Shown: piece by piece, positions 29,141-38,923 of the stretch
How positions within the stretch are numbered: position 1 is the stretch's first letter
How the letters are laid out: each line of letters begins with the position of its first letter
Assembly (NCBI RefSeq): GCF_900239935.1
Contig: NZ_LT965928.1
Coordinates: 1,927,254-1,991,253 of the forward strand
DNA length: 64,000 nucleotides
Reading direction: 5' to 3'
Source: Pseudoalteromonas carrageenovora IAM 12662
GTDB lineage: Bacteria > Pseudomonadota > Gammaproteobacteria > Enterobacterales > Alteromonadaceae
Program-made: the position numbers and the translations under genes
Notes under the pieces: generated by a model
What the model was told of the DNA's origin: nothing
Databases searched by the model: none
What the model saw: the letters and a program-made list of their open reading frames with translations, nothing else

Positions 29141-29937
29141 TAAGCCTGCAAACGCTGCTTTTTATCTAAGTATTTTCGGATAGCTTTAGCTGCTACAAAA
29201 AAACCAAAACTCCCTGTAATCATAGTTACAGAGCCAAAACCATTATTACAATCCATATTCATACTGCCATCTGCACTTTGCTTTGCATGGCAAACACTAC
29301 CATCGCTTCCAGGATAGACTAGCTGCTCTGTAGAATAAACACAATCAACATTGAATTTGCGTTTTGGGTTGGTACTAAAGTTATATTGCTTACGTAATAT
29401 GTAACGTACTTTAGCTAATAGTGGGTCTTGCGTAGTTTTTGCTACATCACCAAAAGTAATTTGGCTAGGATCTGTTTGCCCGCCTGCCCCACCCGTTGTA
29501 ATAATAGGTAGTTTATTACGCTTACAGTGAGCAATTAAAGCGGCTTTTTCTTTCACTGCATCTATACAGTCAATCACATAGTCAAAACCTTGAATGTGCT
29601 CTTGAATATTATCAAGAGTAATGAAGTCATCAATTACGTTAATTTCACACTCAGGATTAATCAGTTCGCAGCGAGTTTTCATCGCATCTACTTTAGCTTG
29701 ACCTACAGTCCCGCTAAGTGCGTGAATTTGTCTGTTTATATTAGTTGCGCAAATATCATCTAAATCGATAAGTGTGATTTTAGCGATACCTGTACGCGCT
29801 AAAGCTTCAGCGGTCCAACTTCCTACTCCACCTATGCCAATAACGCAAAAGTGGGCCTCTTGTAACCAATCAAATTGCTGGTTACCATATAAACGTTTAA
29901 TACCGCCAAAACGGATATCAGTTACTTTTTCACTCAT
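29140..29937 (-). CDS. tcdA: tRNA threonylcarbamoyladenosine dehydratase TcdA (CsdL)
   Basis: This 265-residue E1-like enzyme ATP-dependently cyclises t6A to ct6A in tRNAs reading ANN codons. The nucleotide loop GIGGVGS is at residues 34-40, followed by the DLDDICATNINRQ and DCIDAVKEKAALI segments of ThiF/MoeB-like proteins; a hydrophobic C-terminal helix (residues about 238-252) fits the membrane-associated CsdL type. In E. coli it sits beside csdA-csdE; here it is convergent with them across a repeat and instead ends the msbA-lpxK-kdsB operon, abutting the pseudouridine synthase gene. Confidence 0.93.
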   Translation of the reverse strand: MSEKVTDIRFGGIKRLYGNQQFDWLQEAHFCVIGIGGVGSWTAEALARTGIAKITLIDLDDICATNINRQIHALSGTVGQAKVDAMKTRCELINPECEINVIDDFITLDNIQEHIQGFDYVIDCIDAVKEKAALIAHCKRNKLPIITTGGAGGQTDPSQITFGDVAKTTQDPLLAKVRYILRKQYNFSTNPKRKFNVDCVYSTEQLVYPGSDGSVCHAKQSADGSMNMDCNNGFGSVTMITGSFGFFVAAKAIRKYLDKKQRLQA

Positions 29938-30618
29938 TTACCAATCCAATTGCCATGGCGACTGCCAAGCCTTAAAATCTTGATGTTTATTTAATATTTT
30001 GTATTCATCCCCTTCGTCGGGGAATAAAGTAAATTGCATACACTCACTTTTCCATTCAAAACTCAATGCAAATGCGTGTAAATAAGTACGCGGAGCAGTT
30101 GAACCCGCATAAAGTGTGTCTCCTAATATGGGAGCACTTAAACTTTTCAATGCCACTCTAAGCTGGTGTGTTTTACCTGTATATGGCTTTAAAATATAAG
30201 CTCTATAACCAGCTTTATAGCTTAAAGAATAAAAACGTGTAATGGCAGGGTTTACTTTACTAGTAAGAAGTTTAAACATACCACGACGAGATTTAGCCAT
30301 ATCTCCTTTTATCCAACCTTGCTTTTTTTTAGGCTTAGCATCGCTAACAGCAAGATAATATTTATCAACAGCGTGGTTTGTAAACAAAGCTGTAAACTTA
30401 GCCGCAGATGTTTTATTTCGCGCTAAAATAATGAGTCCAGATGTGACTTTATCAAGGCGATGAACAGCAAATAACTTTTCGCCCGTTTGCTGCTCAGCGA
30501 GTACAACGAGGCCAGGGCCATCTTCAGAATGAAAATTTAGCCCTGCTGGCTTTTCGAATATATAAAAGTCGCTATGTGTAAAAATAATATTCAAGGGTGT
30601 GTACAAAAGGTCATTCAC
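29938..30618 (-). CDS. RluA-family pseudouridine synthase, TIGR01621 type
   Basis: This 226-residue protein has the RluA catalytic motif HRLDKVTSGLIILA (near 53-66, Asp56 as nucleophile), the EKPAGLNFHSEDG N-terminal strand and the late KTHQLRVAL motif. It lacks an S4 domain. It resembles the TIGR01621 group, whose RNA target is not established. Four bases overlap with kdsB upstream, and tcdA follows immediately. Two RNA-modification genes thus close an LPS-precursor operon. Confidence 0.85.
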   Translation of the reverse strand: MNDLLYTPLNIIFTHSDFYIFEKPAGLNFHSEDGPGLVVLAEQQTGEKLFAVHRLDKVTSGLIILARNKTSAAKFTALFTNHAVDKYYLAVSDAKPKKKQGWIKGDMAKSRRGMFKLLTSKVNPAITRFYSLSYKAGYRAYILKPYTGKTHQLRVALKSLSAPILGDTLYAGSTAPRTYLHAFALSFEWKSECMQFTLFPDEGDEYKILNKHQDFKAWQSPWQLDW

Positions 30619-31376
30619 GCATTGCTACTTTTTAAATAGGCTATTACTTTTTCTAAATCCTCAGGCGTATCGACGCCTGCATGTGGCGTAACATGAGCTT
30701 GCTCTATTTTTATATTAAAACCATGGTATAAAACACGTAACTGCTCAAGTGACTCTAAAACCTCTAAAGGAGAGGTGCTCAATTCAATATATTGCTTAAT
30801 AAACCCAGCCCTGTAAGCGTAAATACCCACATGGCGCTGAAAAGGGGCTAAATGAAGCTCACTACCTTTTGTCATCATTGCATTTCTATCAAACGGAATG
30901 CTCGCTCGTGAAAAGTACAATGCATTTTTATTTATGTCACTGACCACTTTAACCGCATTTGGGTTAAACACTTCATCTTGCTCTTCAATAGCAACACTAA
31001 GCGTGGCCATTGGTGCTCTTGAATCATTTAAAAGTGAAGCCACTTGAGATACATTTTCTGGCGCTAGCAATGGTTCATCACCTTGAACATTAACTACAAT
31101 CGTATCGCTATTAAGTTTTAATGAATCAACAACTTCAGCTAAACGCTCAGTACCCGATTGATGATCTTCACGAGTCATTACAACATCACGCGTAAAACGA
31201 CTGACTTCATCAAATACTTTTTGATGATCGGTTGCTATAACAACTTTGCTCGCACCCGATAAGCAGGCTTTTTCATATACATGTTGCACCATAGGCTTAC
31301 CGCATATGTCAGCAAGAGGCTTACCTGGTAAGCGTGTAGATGCATAACGAGCAGGTATTATAACTACGAATTCCAC
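30615..31376 (-). CDS. kdsB: CMP-KDO synthetase (3-deoxy-manno-octulosonate cytidylyltransferase)
   Basis: This 253-residue cytidylyltransferase activates KDO with CTP for the LPS inner core. The nucleotide-binding [19 protein letters not shown] is at residues 6-24, and QGDEPL plus the late [11 protein letters not shown] segment complete the family pattern. Length agrees with E. coli KdsB (248). It overlaps the Trm112-like gene by 13 bp, within msbA-lpxK-ycaR-kdsB. Confidence 0.96.
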   Translation of the reverse strand: MEFVVIIPARYASTRLPGKPLADICGKPMVQHVYEKACLSGASKVVIATDHQKVFDEVSRFTRDVVMTREDHQSGTERLAEVVDSLKLNSDTIVVNVQGDEPLLAPENVSQVASLLNDSRAPMATLSVAIEEQDEVFNPNAVKVVSDINKNALYFSRASIPFDRNAMMTKGSELHLAPFQRHVGIYAYRAGFIKQYIELSTSPLEVLESLEQLRVLYHGFNIKIEQAHVTPHAGVDTPEDLEKVIAYLKSSNA

Positions 31377-31561
31377 TTTTCAATCTCTTCTAAAGATAAC
31401 TCACGGGCTTCATTTTCAAGTAATACTGGAATATCGTCTTGTACAGGATAAGCAAGTTTAGCTGCTGTGCTAATTAACTCATTATTATCTTTATCAAAAC
31501 GTAATTTTCCCTTACATACTGGGCAAGCAATTATTTCAAGTAACTTTGTATCAAAGGCCAT
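31364..31561 (-). CDS. Trm112-family small protein (YcaR-like)
   Basis: A 65-residue protein of the UPF0434/Trm112 family with one CPVC (C13, C16) and the hydrophobic [17 protein letters not shown] core. Full zinc knuckles in eukaryotic Trm112 have more cysteines; only two are here, so a zinc site is uncertain. In eukaryotes Trm112 activates methyltransferases; in gammaproteobacteria the role is unknown. It overlaps lpxK by 11 bp and kdsB by 13 bp, as in E. coli ycaR. Confidence 0.9.
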   Translation of the reverse strand: MAFDTKLLEIIACPVCKGKLRFDKDNNELISTAAKLAYPVQDDIPVLLENEARELSLEEIEKWNS

Positions 31562-32531
31562 TTAGTATTCCTTTTTCTTTTAATAATAAATTTAATTTGT
31601 CTATAACAATATCTGTAGGCTTTGCATCGACTGGTAAATAATACCAGTTAGCTTTAGCAAAAGAGCGGCACTTTACCGCATCCTTTTCAGTCATTACTAT
31701 GCTCTGCTCACCAAATTGCTCAAAATCATCAGCACTGTAAGCATAATGGTCTCTAAAGTGATGGGTTGATAATAACTTTATACCCAGTGCTTTAAGAGAG
31801 TTTTCAAATCGTTGTGGATTACCAATTGCACTGACTGCATGTGCTTGGGTTATTTTAGTTTTAGTTTCACCACCCGAATTAACTGAGCAAAGAGCACTCG
31901 TTTGCAATTGATAGCTATTGTTTGCATCACCCCCGTTTTCAATAACAATATCTACGCTATTTAAACGCTTTGTTGTTTCACGTAGCGGCCCCGCTGGCAT
32001 CAATAAGCCATTACCAAAGCGGCGCTGACTATCAACAATGCAACATTCAATAGTACGCGGCATTTTGTAATGCTGCATTCCATCATCTGAGATGATGACA
32101 TCGAGCTTATACTTTTCTTCTAATAGGGCAATGTTTTGCTGACGATCTGGTCCTACAGAAATCGGACATTTTAAACGATGATATAAAAGTATGGGCTCAT
32201 CGCCAGCTTGAAGCGTAGTTATGTTATCAGTTACTAGTAACGGGTAACTATCAGATTGCCCTCCATAACCTCTGCTTATAATACCAACCGATAAACCTTG
32301 CTTAGTTAAATGCTCATACAGCCATAACACAAATGGGGTTTTACCATTCCCACCTACGCTAATATTCCCAACAACAATAATGGGGGTTTTACATGCAAAA
32401 CCACTTAATAAATTATAACTGTATAAAATTGTGCGAATTGACGAAATGAGCCAAAACAAAGCACTTAATGGTAATAACAAAAACGTGATTAGACCAAATG
32501 GTTTAAACCAACTTTGTTCTATTTTACTCAC
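31551..32531 (-). CDS. lpxK: Tetraacyldisaccharide 4'-kinase
   Basis: This 326-residue membrane-associated kinase adds the 4'-phosphate of lipid A. A hydrophobic N-terminal segment (residues 14-34) is followed by the Walker A loop [11 protein letters not shown] (55-65) and the [11 protein letters not shown]alker-B-like segment. Length matches E. coli LpxK (328). The start overlaps the msbA stop by four bases (ATGA). Confidence 0.96.
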   Translation of the reverse strand: MSKIEQSWFKPFGLITFLLLPLSALFWLISSIRTILYSYNLLSGFACKTPIIVVGNISVGGNGKTPFVLWLYEHLTKQGLSVGIISRGYGGQSDSYPLLVTDNITTLQAGDEPILLYHRLKCPISVGPDRQQNIALLEEKYKLDVIISDDGMQHYKMPRTIECCIVDSQRRFGNGLLMPAGPLRETTKRLNSVDIVIENGGDANNSYQLQTSALCSVNSGGETKTKITQAHAVSAIGNPQRFENSLKALGIKLLSTHHFRDHYAYSADDFEQFGEQSIVMTEKDAVKCRSFAKANWYYLPVDAKPTDIVIDKLNLLLKEKGILNGL

Positions 32532-34273
32532 GCCTGATCACCAAACTGCATTTTACATAATGCTGAGTAAGTGCCGTCATTAGCAAGTAAGGTATTATGG
32601 TCACCACTTTCGATAACACGACCATTATCAATTACATAAATACGGTCACTGTTTTCAATAGTAGAAAGCCTGTGTGCTATTACAATAGACGTTTTATCTT
32701 TCATTAATGTATCAAGCGCATGCTGAATTAATTTTTCAGATTCTGTATCTAGTGCAGATGTAGCTTCATCTAAAATTAAAATTGGCGCATCTTTTAAAAT
32801 TGCGCGAGCTATAGCTATTCGCTGGCGTTGACCACCAGAAAGCATTACACCGTTTTCACCCACCATTGTATTAAGCTGCTCTGGTAAATCTTTTACAAAC
32901 TCCCAAACATGGGCTTGTTTAACTACTTGATCTAATTCTTTATCAGATACATTTCGTTGAATACCGTAACAAATGTTATTTGCAATCGTGTCGTTAAACA
33001 GCACCACCTGCTGTGATACTAAAGCAAATTGGCGGCGTAAATCTGTTAATTTATAATCTTGTAGAGGAATACCATCAAGCAAAATTTCACTTGGTAGCTG
33101 TAAATCATAATAGCGGGGTAACAAGTTTGAAATAGTTGATTTACCAGACCCTGAGCGACCAACTAACGCTATATTTTCACCAGCTTTAATTGTTAAAGAT
33201 AAATCGTTTAAAACGGCTTCATCTTTAGTTGGGTACTTGAAAGTTACACTCTTAACTTCAATTAAACCTTTAACTTTATCGACTGAAACGGTGCCGGTAT
33301 CTTTTTCAATGTCTTCATCTAACACTAAAAAAATACTTTGCGCGGCAGAAATACCACGCTGCATATCACTATTAACGTTAGCAAGTTGTTTAAGTGGGCG
33401 AAGTAACATCATCATAGATGCAATAAGCGCCATAAAATCACCAGACGTAATAGTATCAATCATTGATGGTAGCGATACGGCCCATAAAATAACGGCCATA
33501 GCACTTGCTGCTAAAATTTGAATAATTGATACGCTTAACGCTTTTGTCGCATCCATTTTAATTCGCTGCTGGCGGTTATGGTTATTGATCTTTGAAAAGT
33601 GCTTTACTTCTTGGTCTTGCCCGCCAAATCCATGAATCACTTTATGGCCGCTAAGCATTTGCTCAGAACTACGGGTAACCTGCCCCATAGCGGATTGAAT
33701 ATTTTTAGATATGTGGCGAAAGCGTTTAGATACTACAGCAACTATTACCGCTACAAGTGGAATGATGACTAAAAATATTAGTGAAAGCTTCCAACTGGTA
33801 TAAAACATTACACCCAGTAAAAAGACTACAAAAGCCCCTTCGCGTACAACTATAAGTAACGCTTTAGTAATTGCTTGCTGAACTTGTTCTGTGTCAAAAG
33901 TGATTTTTGAAATTAAATCACCGGTTGAGTTTTTATCGTGAAAGGACACAGGTAAATGGAGTATGTGCTCAAATAACTGTTGGCGCAAAGAGCGAACTAC
34001 TTGTGAACCTACATAGCTTAAACAATAAGAAGACATAAAGTTGAAAATACCACGCCCTAATACTAACGCTATTACTACAAAAGGTGCGTACTTTAAAACT
34101 TCTGTATTACGTTGATTTAAGCCTTGATCAATAAACGGCTTCATTAATTGAATAAATAAAGCGTCCATTGCTGAATATCCAATCATGCCTATAATTGCGA
34201 CGATAGCGACAGTCTTGTAATCGCCAACGTAAGAAATCAAACGTTTATATATTTGTGTAGTACTTTGATCCAT
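32528..34273 (-). CDS. msbA: Lipid A export ATP-binding/permease MsbA
   Basis: This is an ABC half-transporter of about 581 residues that flips lipid A-core across the inner membrane. Six transmembrane helices occupy the first 320 residues; the ATPase domain has Walker A GRSGSGKST, signature MLSGGQRQR, Walker B ILILDEATSALD and the H-loop IAHRLST. The frame extends 8 codons to a TTG at 34297, but the ATG at 34273 (MDQSTTQIYKRL) with AGAGAG 5-6 nt upstream is preferred. It is the first gene of the lipid A operon and follows comEC by some 60 bp. Confidence 0.95.
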   Translation of the reverse strand: MDQSTTQIYKRLISYVGDYKTVAIVAIIGMIGYSAMDALFIQLMKPFIDQGLNQRNTEVLKYAPFVVIALVLGRGIFNFMSSYCLSYVGSQVVRSLRQQLFEHILHLPVSFHDKNSTGDLISKITFDTEQVQQAITKALLIVVREGAFVVFLLGVMFYTSWKLSLIFLVIIPLVAVIVAVVSKRFRHISKNIQSAMGQVTRSSEQMLSGHKVIHGFGGQDQEVKHFSKINNHNRQQRIKMDATKALSVSIIQILAASAMAVILWAVSLPSMIDTITSGDFMALIASMMMLLRPLKQLANVNSDMQRGISAAQSIFLVLDEDIEKDTGTVSVDKVKGLIEVKSVTFKYPTKDEAVLNDLSLTIKAGENIALVGRSGSGKSTISNLLPRYYDLQLPSEILLDGIPLQDYKLTDLRRQFALVSQQVVLFNDTIANNICYGIQRNVSDKELDQVVKQAHVWEFVKDLPEQLNTMVGENGVMLSGGQRQRIAIARAILKDAPILILDEATSALDTESEKLIQHALDTLMKDKTSIVIAHRLSTIENSDRIYVIDNGRVIESGDHNTLLANDGTYSALCKMQFGDQA

Positions 34274-34333
34274 AACACTCTCTAAATACAGTAACAACCT
34301 GTATTGTATCCTCCGATGAGAGAAAACTAAACG

Positions 34334-36601
34334 TCAATCTTTGATAAACCAATAACTTTCCTGCTCTCTTGCTGTTTCTATAACCAAATCATGTGAATAA
34401 AATTTAACAGTTATTTGTCCAAGTTTACCTGTTGTAAATTGTTTGGAGCCAGCCTCTTTATAGCGCGTTACTACAGAAGGCTTTGGAAATTCCCACTGAC
34501 CTTTGTAAGCACTTGAATGAATAACAAATTGAGGTTTTACCGCATTAATAAATTCACTGCTCGATGATGTATCGCTCCCATGGTGTGGGCTCAACATTAC
34601 AGTACTTTGCAAGTGATTTTTTGAAGCAACTAGTAGAGCCTCTCGAGATTTAGATATATCACCCGTAAGTAATACACTGTGGTTATGATTAAATACCCTA
34701 ACTACACATGAATCATCATTTTCGTTATTAAACTTACTACTGCTAAAAGTTTGTACTGTTAACCCTCGAAAATTTATACTTTTTTCATCACATGCATCAC
34801 TTATACTTTTAGAGTGAAACTGCATAAGCGTTGTTTTATATCCTGCATCTATAAAATGCTTTAACCCGCCAGCATGGTCATTATCTTCGTGACTCAAAAT
34901 GGCAGTGTCCACGTTTAATTTATTAGCTTTTATATAAGGTAATAAAATACTCCTTGTACGACTGTATCGATTAAAATAGCTGGGTCCAAAATCATAAACG
35001 AATGCGTGTTTATCTTTTTCAATTAAAACCATTAACCCGTGGCCTACATCAAAAACATGTAATTGCCACAAAGGCTTATTTTTTACAAAATAATTAAACG
35101 TAATTGCAGCAATAGGTAATAGAGCCAACCACTTATAAGGTAATAAATACAATAGCAGCATTGTAGCGTACGAAAATACAACAAAAGTTAAACTCACTTG
35201 CCCAGTACTAAGCCATCTAAGTACTTCAGGTATCTGATTAAGTAGATTAAATAAATGATGTACCCCATGGTCAAAAAATTGAATTATTAAGCTTATATCT
35301 ATAAAACTACTTAAGAGAGTAAACACGATTAATAAGGGTAAAATAACTATTGAAAGCACTGGAATTGCCACTAAATTGATAACCAAACCCGCTATGCTCA
35401 CTCCATTAAAAAAATATAAAGATAGTGGCAGTAACCCACAAAACAAGCCAAATTGAATGACAATTAAAGCCAGTACTTTACTTTTTAAACGCGTATTTGT
35501 TATTGATAATTTGCTGATAACAATAAAAATAATAGCGACGGCTAAAAAAGAAAAATAGAGTCCAGGATTCAATAAATAAAATGGGTTTATTGCAAGAACA
35601 ATCACAAGCGCGAATAAAACACTTCGCCATCGAAGAGGCTGTTTGGCGATAAAGTACAGTAATAAATAACACGCTAACATAACTAACGCACGTGTCGCTG
35701 ACACTAAAAAGTTGCTTAAATAAACATATATAAAAGCGGCTAAAAAGCCTGAAAGACTGTAATAAATAGATAAATTTTTTGATTGATCAAATAACAGGTT
35801 TATTTTTATAAACACAAAGCGCGTAAATATATAAGCCAAGCCAAAAATCAAACTTATATGCAATCCAGATATAGCTAATAAATGACTTAGCCCAAGTGAT
35901 TGCATAAGTTGTTTGTCTTCAAAACTCATTAAAGACTTATCTCCACTAAGAAGAGCATAATAAAGCCACAGCAACTTTGTATGCTTATAGGTGTTTTTTA
36001 AAAAATTTTGATAGCTTAAAATTAAGCTTTTATTATTGTTATGTTTTATTTCTAACTTTTTATTAAGAACTTTACCTTTAAATAAAATTCTATTTATAAA
36101 TGCATAGCGCTCACTATCAAATACATAAAAGTTCTTATTACTTCTAAAATACTTCAAATTTAGTGAAGCAGAAAACTCATCACCTACGTATAAAACATCT
36201 TGTGTATTTACACTCAGCAAAGCTTTTGGAGCTCTAAAACGCGAGAATGTATTTGTCTCTAAAGATAAGATTTTAACTTTTATATATTGAGGTGCTTTAG
36301 AAGAAATTATCTCTTCAATTTTGACAGTAGAACTAAGCGCATACTTTTCATCCTGTTTTGGTATTTCAAAGCTATAAAAAGCATAAAAATTGATACCTAC
36401 ACAGCAAATTGCGCAAATAAAGCCTAACAATACGTTTGAAAACGGCTTAAAATAAGCGCTTACAATAACAATGGAAATTGTGAATATTGTGAATTCGAGA
36501 GTTTGGTAATAAAATACGGTTGTTACACAACCAATTACAAACCCAAGACATATCCACACAGATGTAAATGGTTGCTTTAAATGGCTAAAAAAACGATCCA
36601 A
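34334..36601 (-). CDS. comEC: DNA internalisation competence protein ComEC/Rec2
   Basis: This 755-residue inner-membrane protein forms the channel for single-stranded DNA in natural transformation. It has N-terminal membrane helices, an OB-like periplasmic part (residues 80-180), the competence domain with LLAISGLHISLIFGLAY, and a C-terminal metallo-beta-lactamase domain with SHEDNDHAGG and LSPHHGSDTSSS. The start is a TTG at 36601 with AGG 9 nt upstream; another start a little downstream is possible. The 5' end overlaps the divergent DUF2062 gene by 21 bp. The comEC-msbA order is as in E. coli (ycaI-msbA). Confidence 0.92.
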   Translation of the reverse strand: MDRFFSHLKQPFTSVWICLGFVIGCVTTVFYYQTLEFTIFTISIVIVSAYFKPFSNVLLGFICAICCVGINFYAFYSFEIPKQDEKYALSSTVKIEEIISSKAPQYIKVKILSLETNTFSRFRAPKALLSVNTQDVLYVGDEFSASLNLKYFRSNKNFYVFDSERYAFINRILFKGKVLNKKLEIKHNNNKSLILSYQNFLKNTYKHTKLLWLYYALLSGDKSLMSFEDKQLMQSLGLSHLLAISGLHISLIFGLAYIFTRFVFIKINLLFDQSKNLSIYYSLSGFLAAFIYVYLSNFLVSATRALVMLACYLLLYFIAKQPLRWRSVLFALVIVLAINPFYLLNPGLYFSFLAVAIIFIVISKLSITNTRLKSKVLALIVIQFGLFCGLLPLSLYFFNGVSIAGLVINLVAIPVLSIVILPLLIVFTLLSSFIDISLIIQFFDHGVHHLFNLLNQIPEVLRWLSTGQVSLTFVVFSYATMLLLYLLPYKWLALLPIAAITFNYFVKNKPLWQLHVFDVGHGLMVLIEKDKHAFVYDFGPSYFNRYSRTRSILLPYIKANKLNVDTAILSHEDNDHAGGLKHFIDAGYKTTLMQFHSKSISDACDEKSINFRGLTVQTFSSSKFNNENDDSCVVRVFNHNHSVLLTGDISKSREALLVASKNHLQSTVMLSPHHGSDTSSSSEFINAVKPQFVIHSSAYKGQWEFPKPSVVTRYKEAGSKQFTTGKLGQITVKFYSHDLVIETAREQESYWFIKD

Positions 36602-37090
36602 AGATTTTTACCTGATCCAAATACAATTAGGCATCATAAAATGCTAAAAATATTTGGACGCCTATTGCAAGATGCAAATCTTTGGCATTTAAATAGACGC
36701 TCCGCACGAGGCGCGTTTGCAGTCGGGTTATTTTTTGCCTTCATCCCTGTCCCTTTTCAAATGGTTTTAGCCGCAGCTGGCGCTATATTATTTAGAGTTA
36801 ATATGCCTATTTCTGTTGCTTTAGTGTGGCTAACCAACCCTTTGACTATGCCGCCTATTTTTTATGGTTCGTATTTAGTGGGTACTTTAATTCTAAACCA
36901 ACCTGAGCAACACTTCGTATTTGAAGCGAGTTGGGAGTGGTTTTTACAAAGTATTGAAACTATTGGCCCGGCATTCTTATTAGGCTCTTTAGTATGTGCT
37001 TCCATAGCTTCTATCATCGCGTATTTTGGTATTGATATAATTTGGCGCCGCTCTGTTAAAAAGGCATGGCTCGCTCGTAAAAATAATTAA
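36581..37090 (+). CDS. DUF2062 inner-membrane protein
   Basis: A 169-residue protein with a basic N-terminal segment (KKTIQRFLPDPNTIRHHK) and two to three transmembrane segments. The family core FAVGLFFAFIPVPFQM and ALVWLTNPLTMPP is clear around residues 45-62 and 80-95. DUF2062 has no established function. The conserved N-terminus supports the ATG at 36581 even though no good ribosome site precedes it and the first 21 bases lie inside the comEC frame on the other strand. Confidence 0.9.
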   Translation: MAKKTIQRFLPDPNTIRHHKMLKIFGRLLQDANLWHLNRRSARGAFAVGLFFAFIPVPFQMVLAAAGAILFRVNMPISVALVWLTNPLTMPPIFYGSYLVGTLILNQPEQHFVFEASWEWFLQSIETIGPAFLLGSLVCASIASIIAYFGIDIIWRRSVKKAWLARKNN

Positions 37091-37105
37091 TATTTATTAT
37101 AGACG

Positions 37106-37138
37106 AAAAAAAACCAACTTTATTAAGTTGGTTTTTTT
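37106..37138. terminator. Bidirectional terminator, DUF2062 / DUF3466 genes
   Basis: The stem AAAAAACCAACTT / AAGTTGGTTTTTT has a 4-nt loop, with A- and T-runs on the two sides, between convergent genes. Confidence 0.9.
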
Positions 37139-37157
37139 GTAACTAATATTTTAGTGC

Positions 37158-38912
37158 TTAGAATCGAAATACACGTCTTAAGCCAACTAATGGTAATAGT
37201 AATAATGTATACCAAGGGAAACTTGCAGAGCTACGCTCGTACTCTTCAGCCTCAGGTGCAGCGCAATTTTCTACTTCACCATTAGCAATAGGCGTAAGTT
37301 TTACCGCGATTGCAACACTTTCGTATTCAATTTCACCGTTAACATCGGTTTCAATACCACCTAAAGTATCGCGTTTTTCAACCGTTTTAGTCGCTGTACC
37401 AAAAATTTCATTATTTTCATTAATTGATGTTGCTTCTACCATAGTGTAACCGTAGTCAGTTTCACCATCAGTATCATAACAAGGCAATAAATCATTTAAA
37501 TTAGTGATGGTATCTTCACCAATTTTGTAAATAAAGGCTTCTTTTCGGCGTGTATTATCAGAAACACCTACTTCACCTTCACCAACAATATAACCTTGGT
37601 TGTTTATATCATTACCGTATGAGCTTGAACTTGAGAAATAATCTGTTGGAAACACAGTATTACCCGTTTCAATATCATGATAGAAAAATTTACTTCTTCT
37701 TGTACCCTCAATAAATTTAACTGCGTTACCAGTTATAACGTCGTTATCGTTGATGGCAACTGCACTACCAGAAATCCAATCATCTTCCTGATCTATAAAA
37801 TCAGTTACTGCCCCATCTTTAAAATATACAGGCATAGTAATAATTGTATCGTCATCTTTGTAATAACGTGTATTTGAAGAACCTACAATTACACCATTTT
37901 CATTTATTGCTAAAGCAGTACTTGTAAATGCATCGTCTTCAGTTTCATCTTCATCAGGAGCAAGCGCTAAGCCTAGCTCTTCAAATGAAGTGATATTTAA
38001 AGACTCATCAAGCTCCCACTTAACTGCGCGTTTATTAAATAAACCTCGAGAAATATTAGAGTTTAATAAGTTAATACAAACGGATGTTGGCTCATCTTCA
38101 TTATCACAGTTATCTTCGATATCTTCTTCTCTTTCAAGTGGAATATCGATAGATGCATTACCTACAACTGTGTAGCCACTGTTCGTTTTAATAATATCAT
38201 TTGCGCGACTCGTACCGCCATATTCATTAAATTCTGGCTCTAGAGGTACTTGTACGCCACTTGAACTTATCACGACACCACGTTCAATAAACTCATGGGT
38301 GAACCATGTTTCAGCATCGTCTTCGTCATCAGGTGTAAAAGATACTTTGTCATAAGGCGCACTGCCCCAACCAACCATTACACCATCTTCACTAACTGCA
38401 TTAAAAATATTTGTTGTTGAGCGTGTTAGGCCGTCATAATCGACAGATGCTATATCAAATAACGGTTGCTCTGTTACTTGCTCATCTGAAAATACAACCC
38501 CAATTAAAGAGCTTAGTTTTTGGTATTCAAAGTTAGTTGAAATACCTAAAGAAGAACTCGATAAAAAGCTAACCATAAAGCTATGGGCATCTGGGTTTGT
38601 ACTTACAGCATCATTATTATCAATATCATCAAGTGTAAATGTAATTTCTTTATCACTTAGTTCGTATGCCGCTTCTTCGCTGTCGTATGCACTTTCAACT
38701 ACACTTTCACCGAAGTCTATGTAGCTGGTATCGATTGGTAAGTTATATAAGCCGTTTGCAAAGCCTATAATATGCCCGCTTTCGCTTACATCTGATACGT
38801 AAGAATATTTAGCGTCTTCAAGAGTCCCTAATTCACTTAACTGGTAAGTAGCACTTGTTGCAGATGTGCTTAATGTCGCTAAAATACTGGCAGCGAGTAA
38901 TTTATATTTCAT
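37158..38912 (-). CDS. DUF3466 secreted protein with HAF-like repeats and C-terminal sorting tail
   Basis: A 584-residue acidic secreted protein. An N-terminal signal peptide ends near residue 21 (TSATSA-TYQ). Several repeats of the form 'alternating I-N-E/D-N-G-x-I-x-G' occur, for example VSESGHIIGFANG, INENGVIVGSSN, INDNDVITGNA, INNQGYIVGEGE and INENNEIFGTAT, which fits HAF-type or propeller repeats. The end is a hydrophobic helix (FPWYTLLLLPLVGLRRVFRF) closed by arginines, resembling GlyGly-CTERM sorting tails but with SSAS where the glycines should be. In Vibrio DUF3466 genes also adjoin uup. Function unknown. Confidence 0.82.
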   Translation of the reverse strand: MKYKLLAASILATLSTSATSATYQLSELGTLEDAKYSYVSDVSESGHIIGFANGLYNLPIDTSYIDFGESVVESAYDSEEAAYELSDKEITFTLDDIDNNDAVSTNPDAHSFMVSFLSSSSLGISTNFEYQKLSSLIGVVFSDEQVTEQPLFDIASVDYDGLTRSTTNIFNAVSEDGVMVGWGSAPYDKVSFTPDDEDDAETWFTHEFIERGVVISSSGVQVPLEPEFNEYGGTSRANDIIKTNSGYTVVGNASIDIPLEREEDIEDNCDNEDEPTSVCINLLNSNISRGLFNKRAVKWELDESLNITSFEELGLALAPDEDETEDDAFTSTALAINENGVIVGSSNTRYYKDDDTIITMPVYFKDGAVTDFIDQEDDWISGSAVAINDNDVITGNAVKFIEGTRRSKFFYHDIETGNTVFPTDYFSSSSSYGNDINNQGYIVGEGEVGVSDNTRRKEAFIYKIGEDTITNLNDLLPCYDTDGETDYGYTMVEATSINENNEIFGTATKTVEKRDTLGGIETDVNGEIEYESVAIAVKLTPIANGEVENCAAPEAEEYERSSASFPWYTLLLLPLVGLRRVFRF

Positions 38913-38923
38913 TTTAGTCCTTA

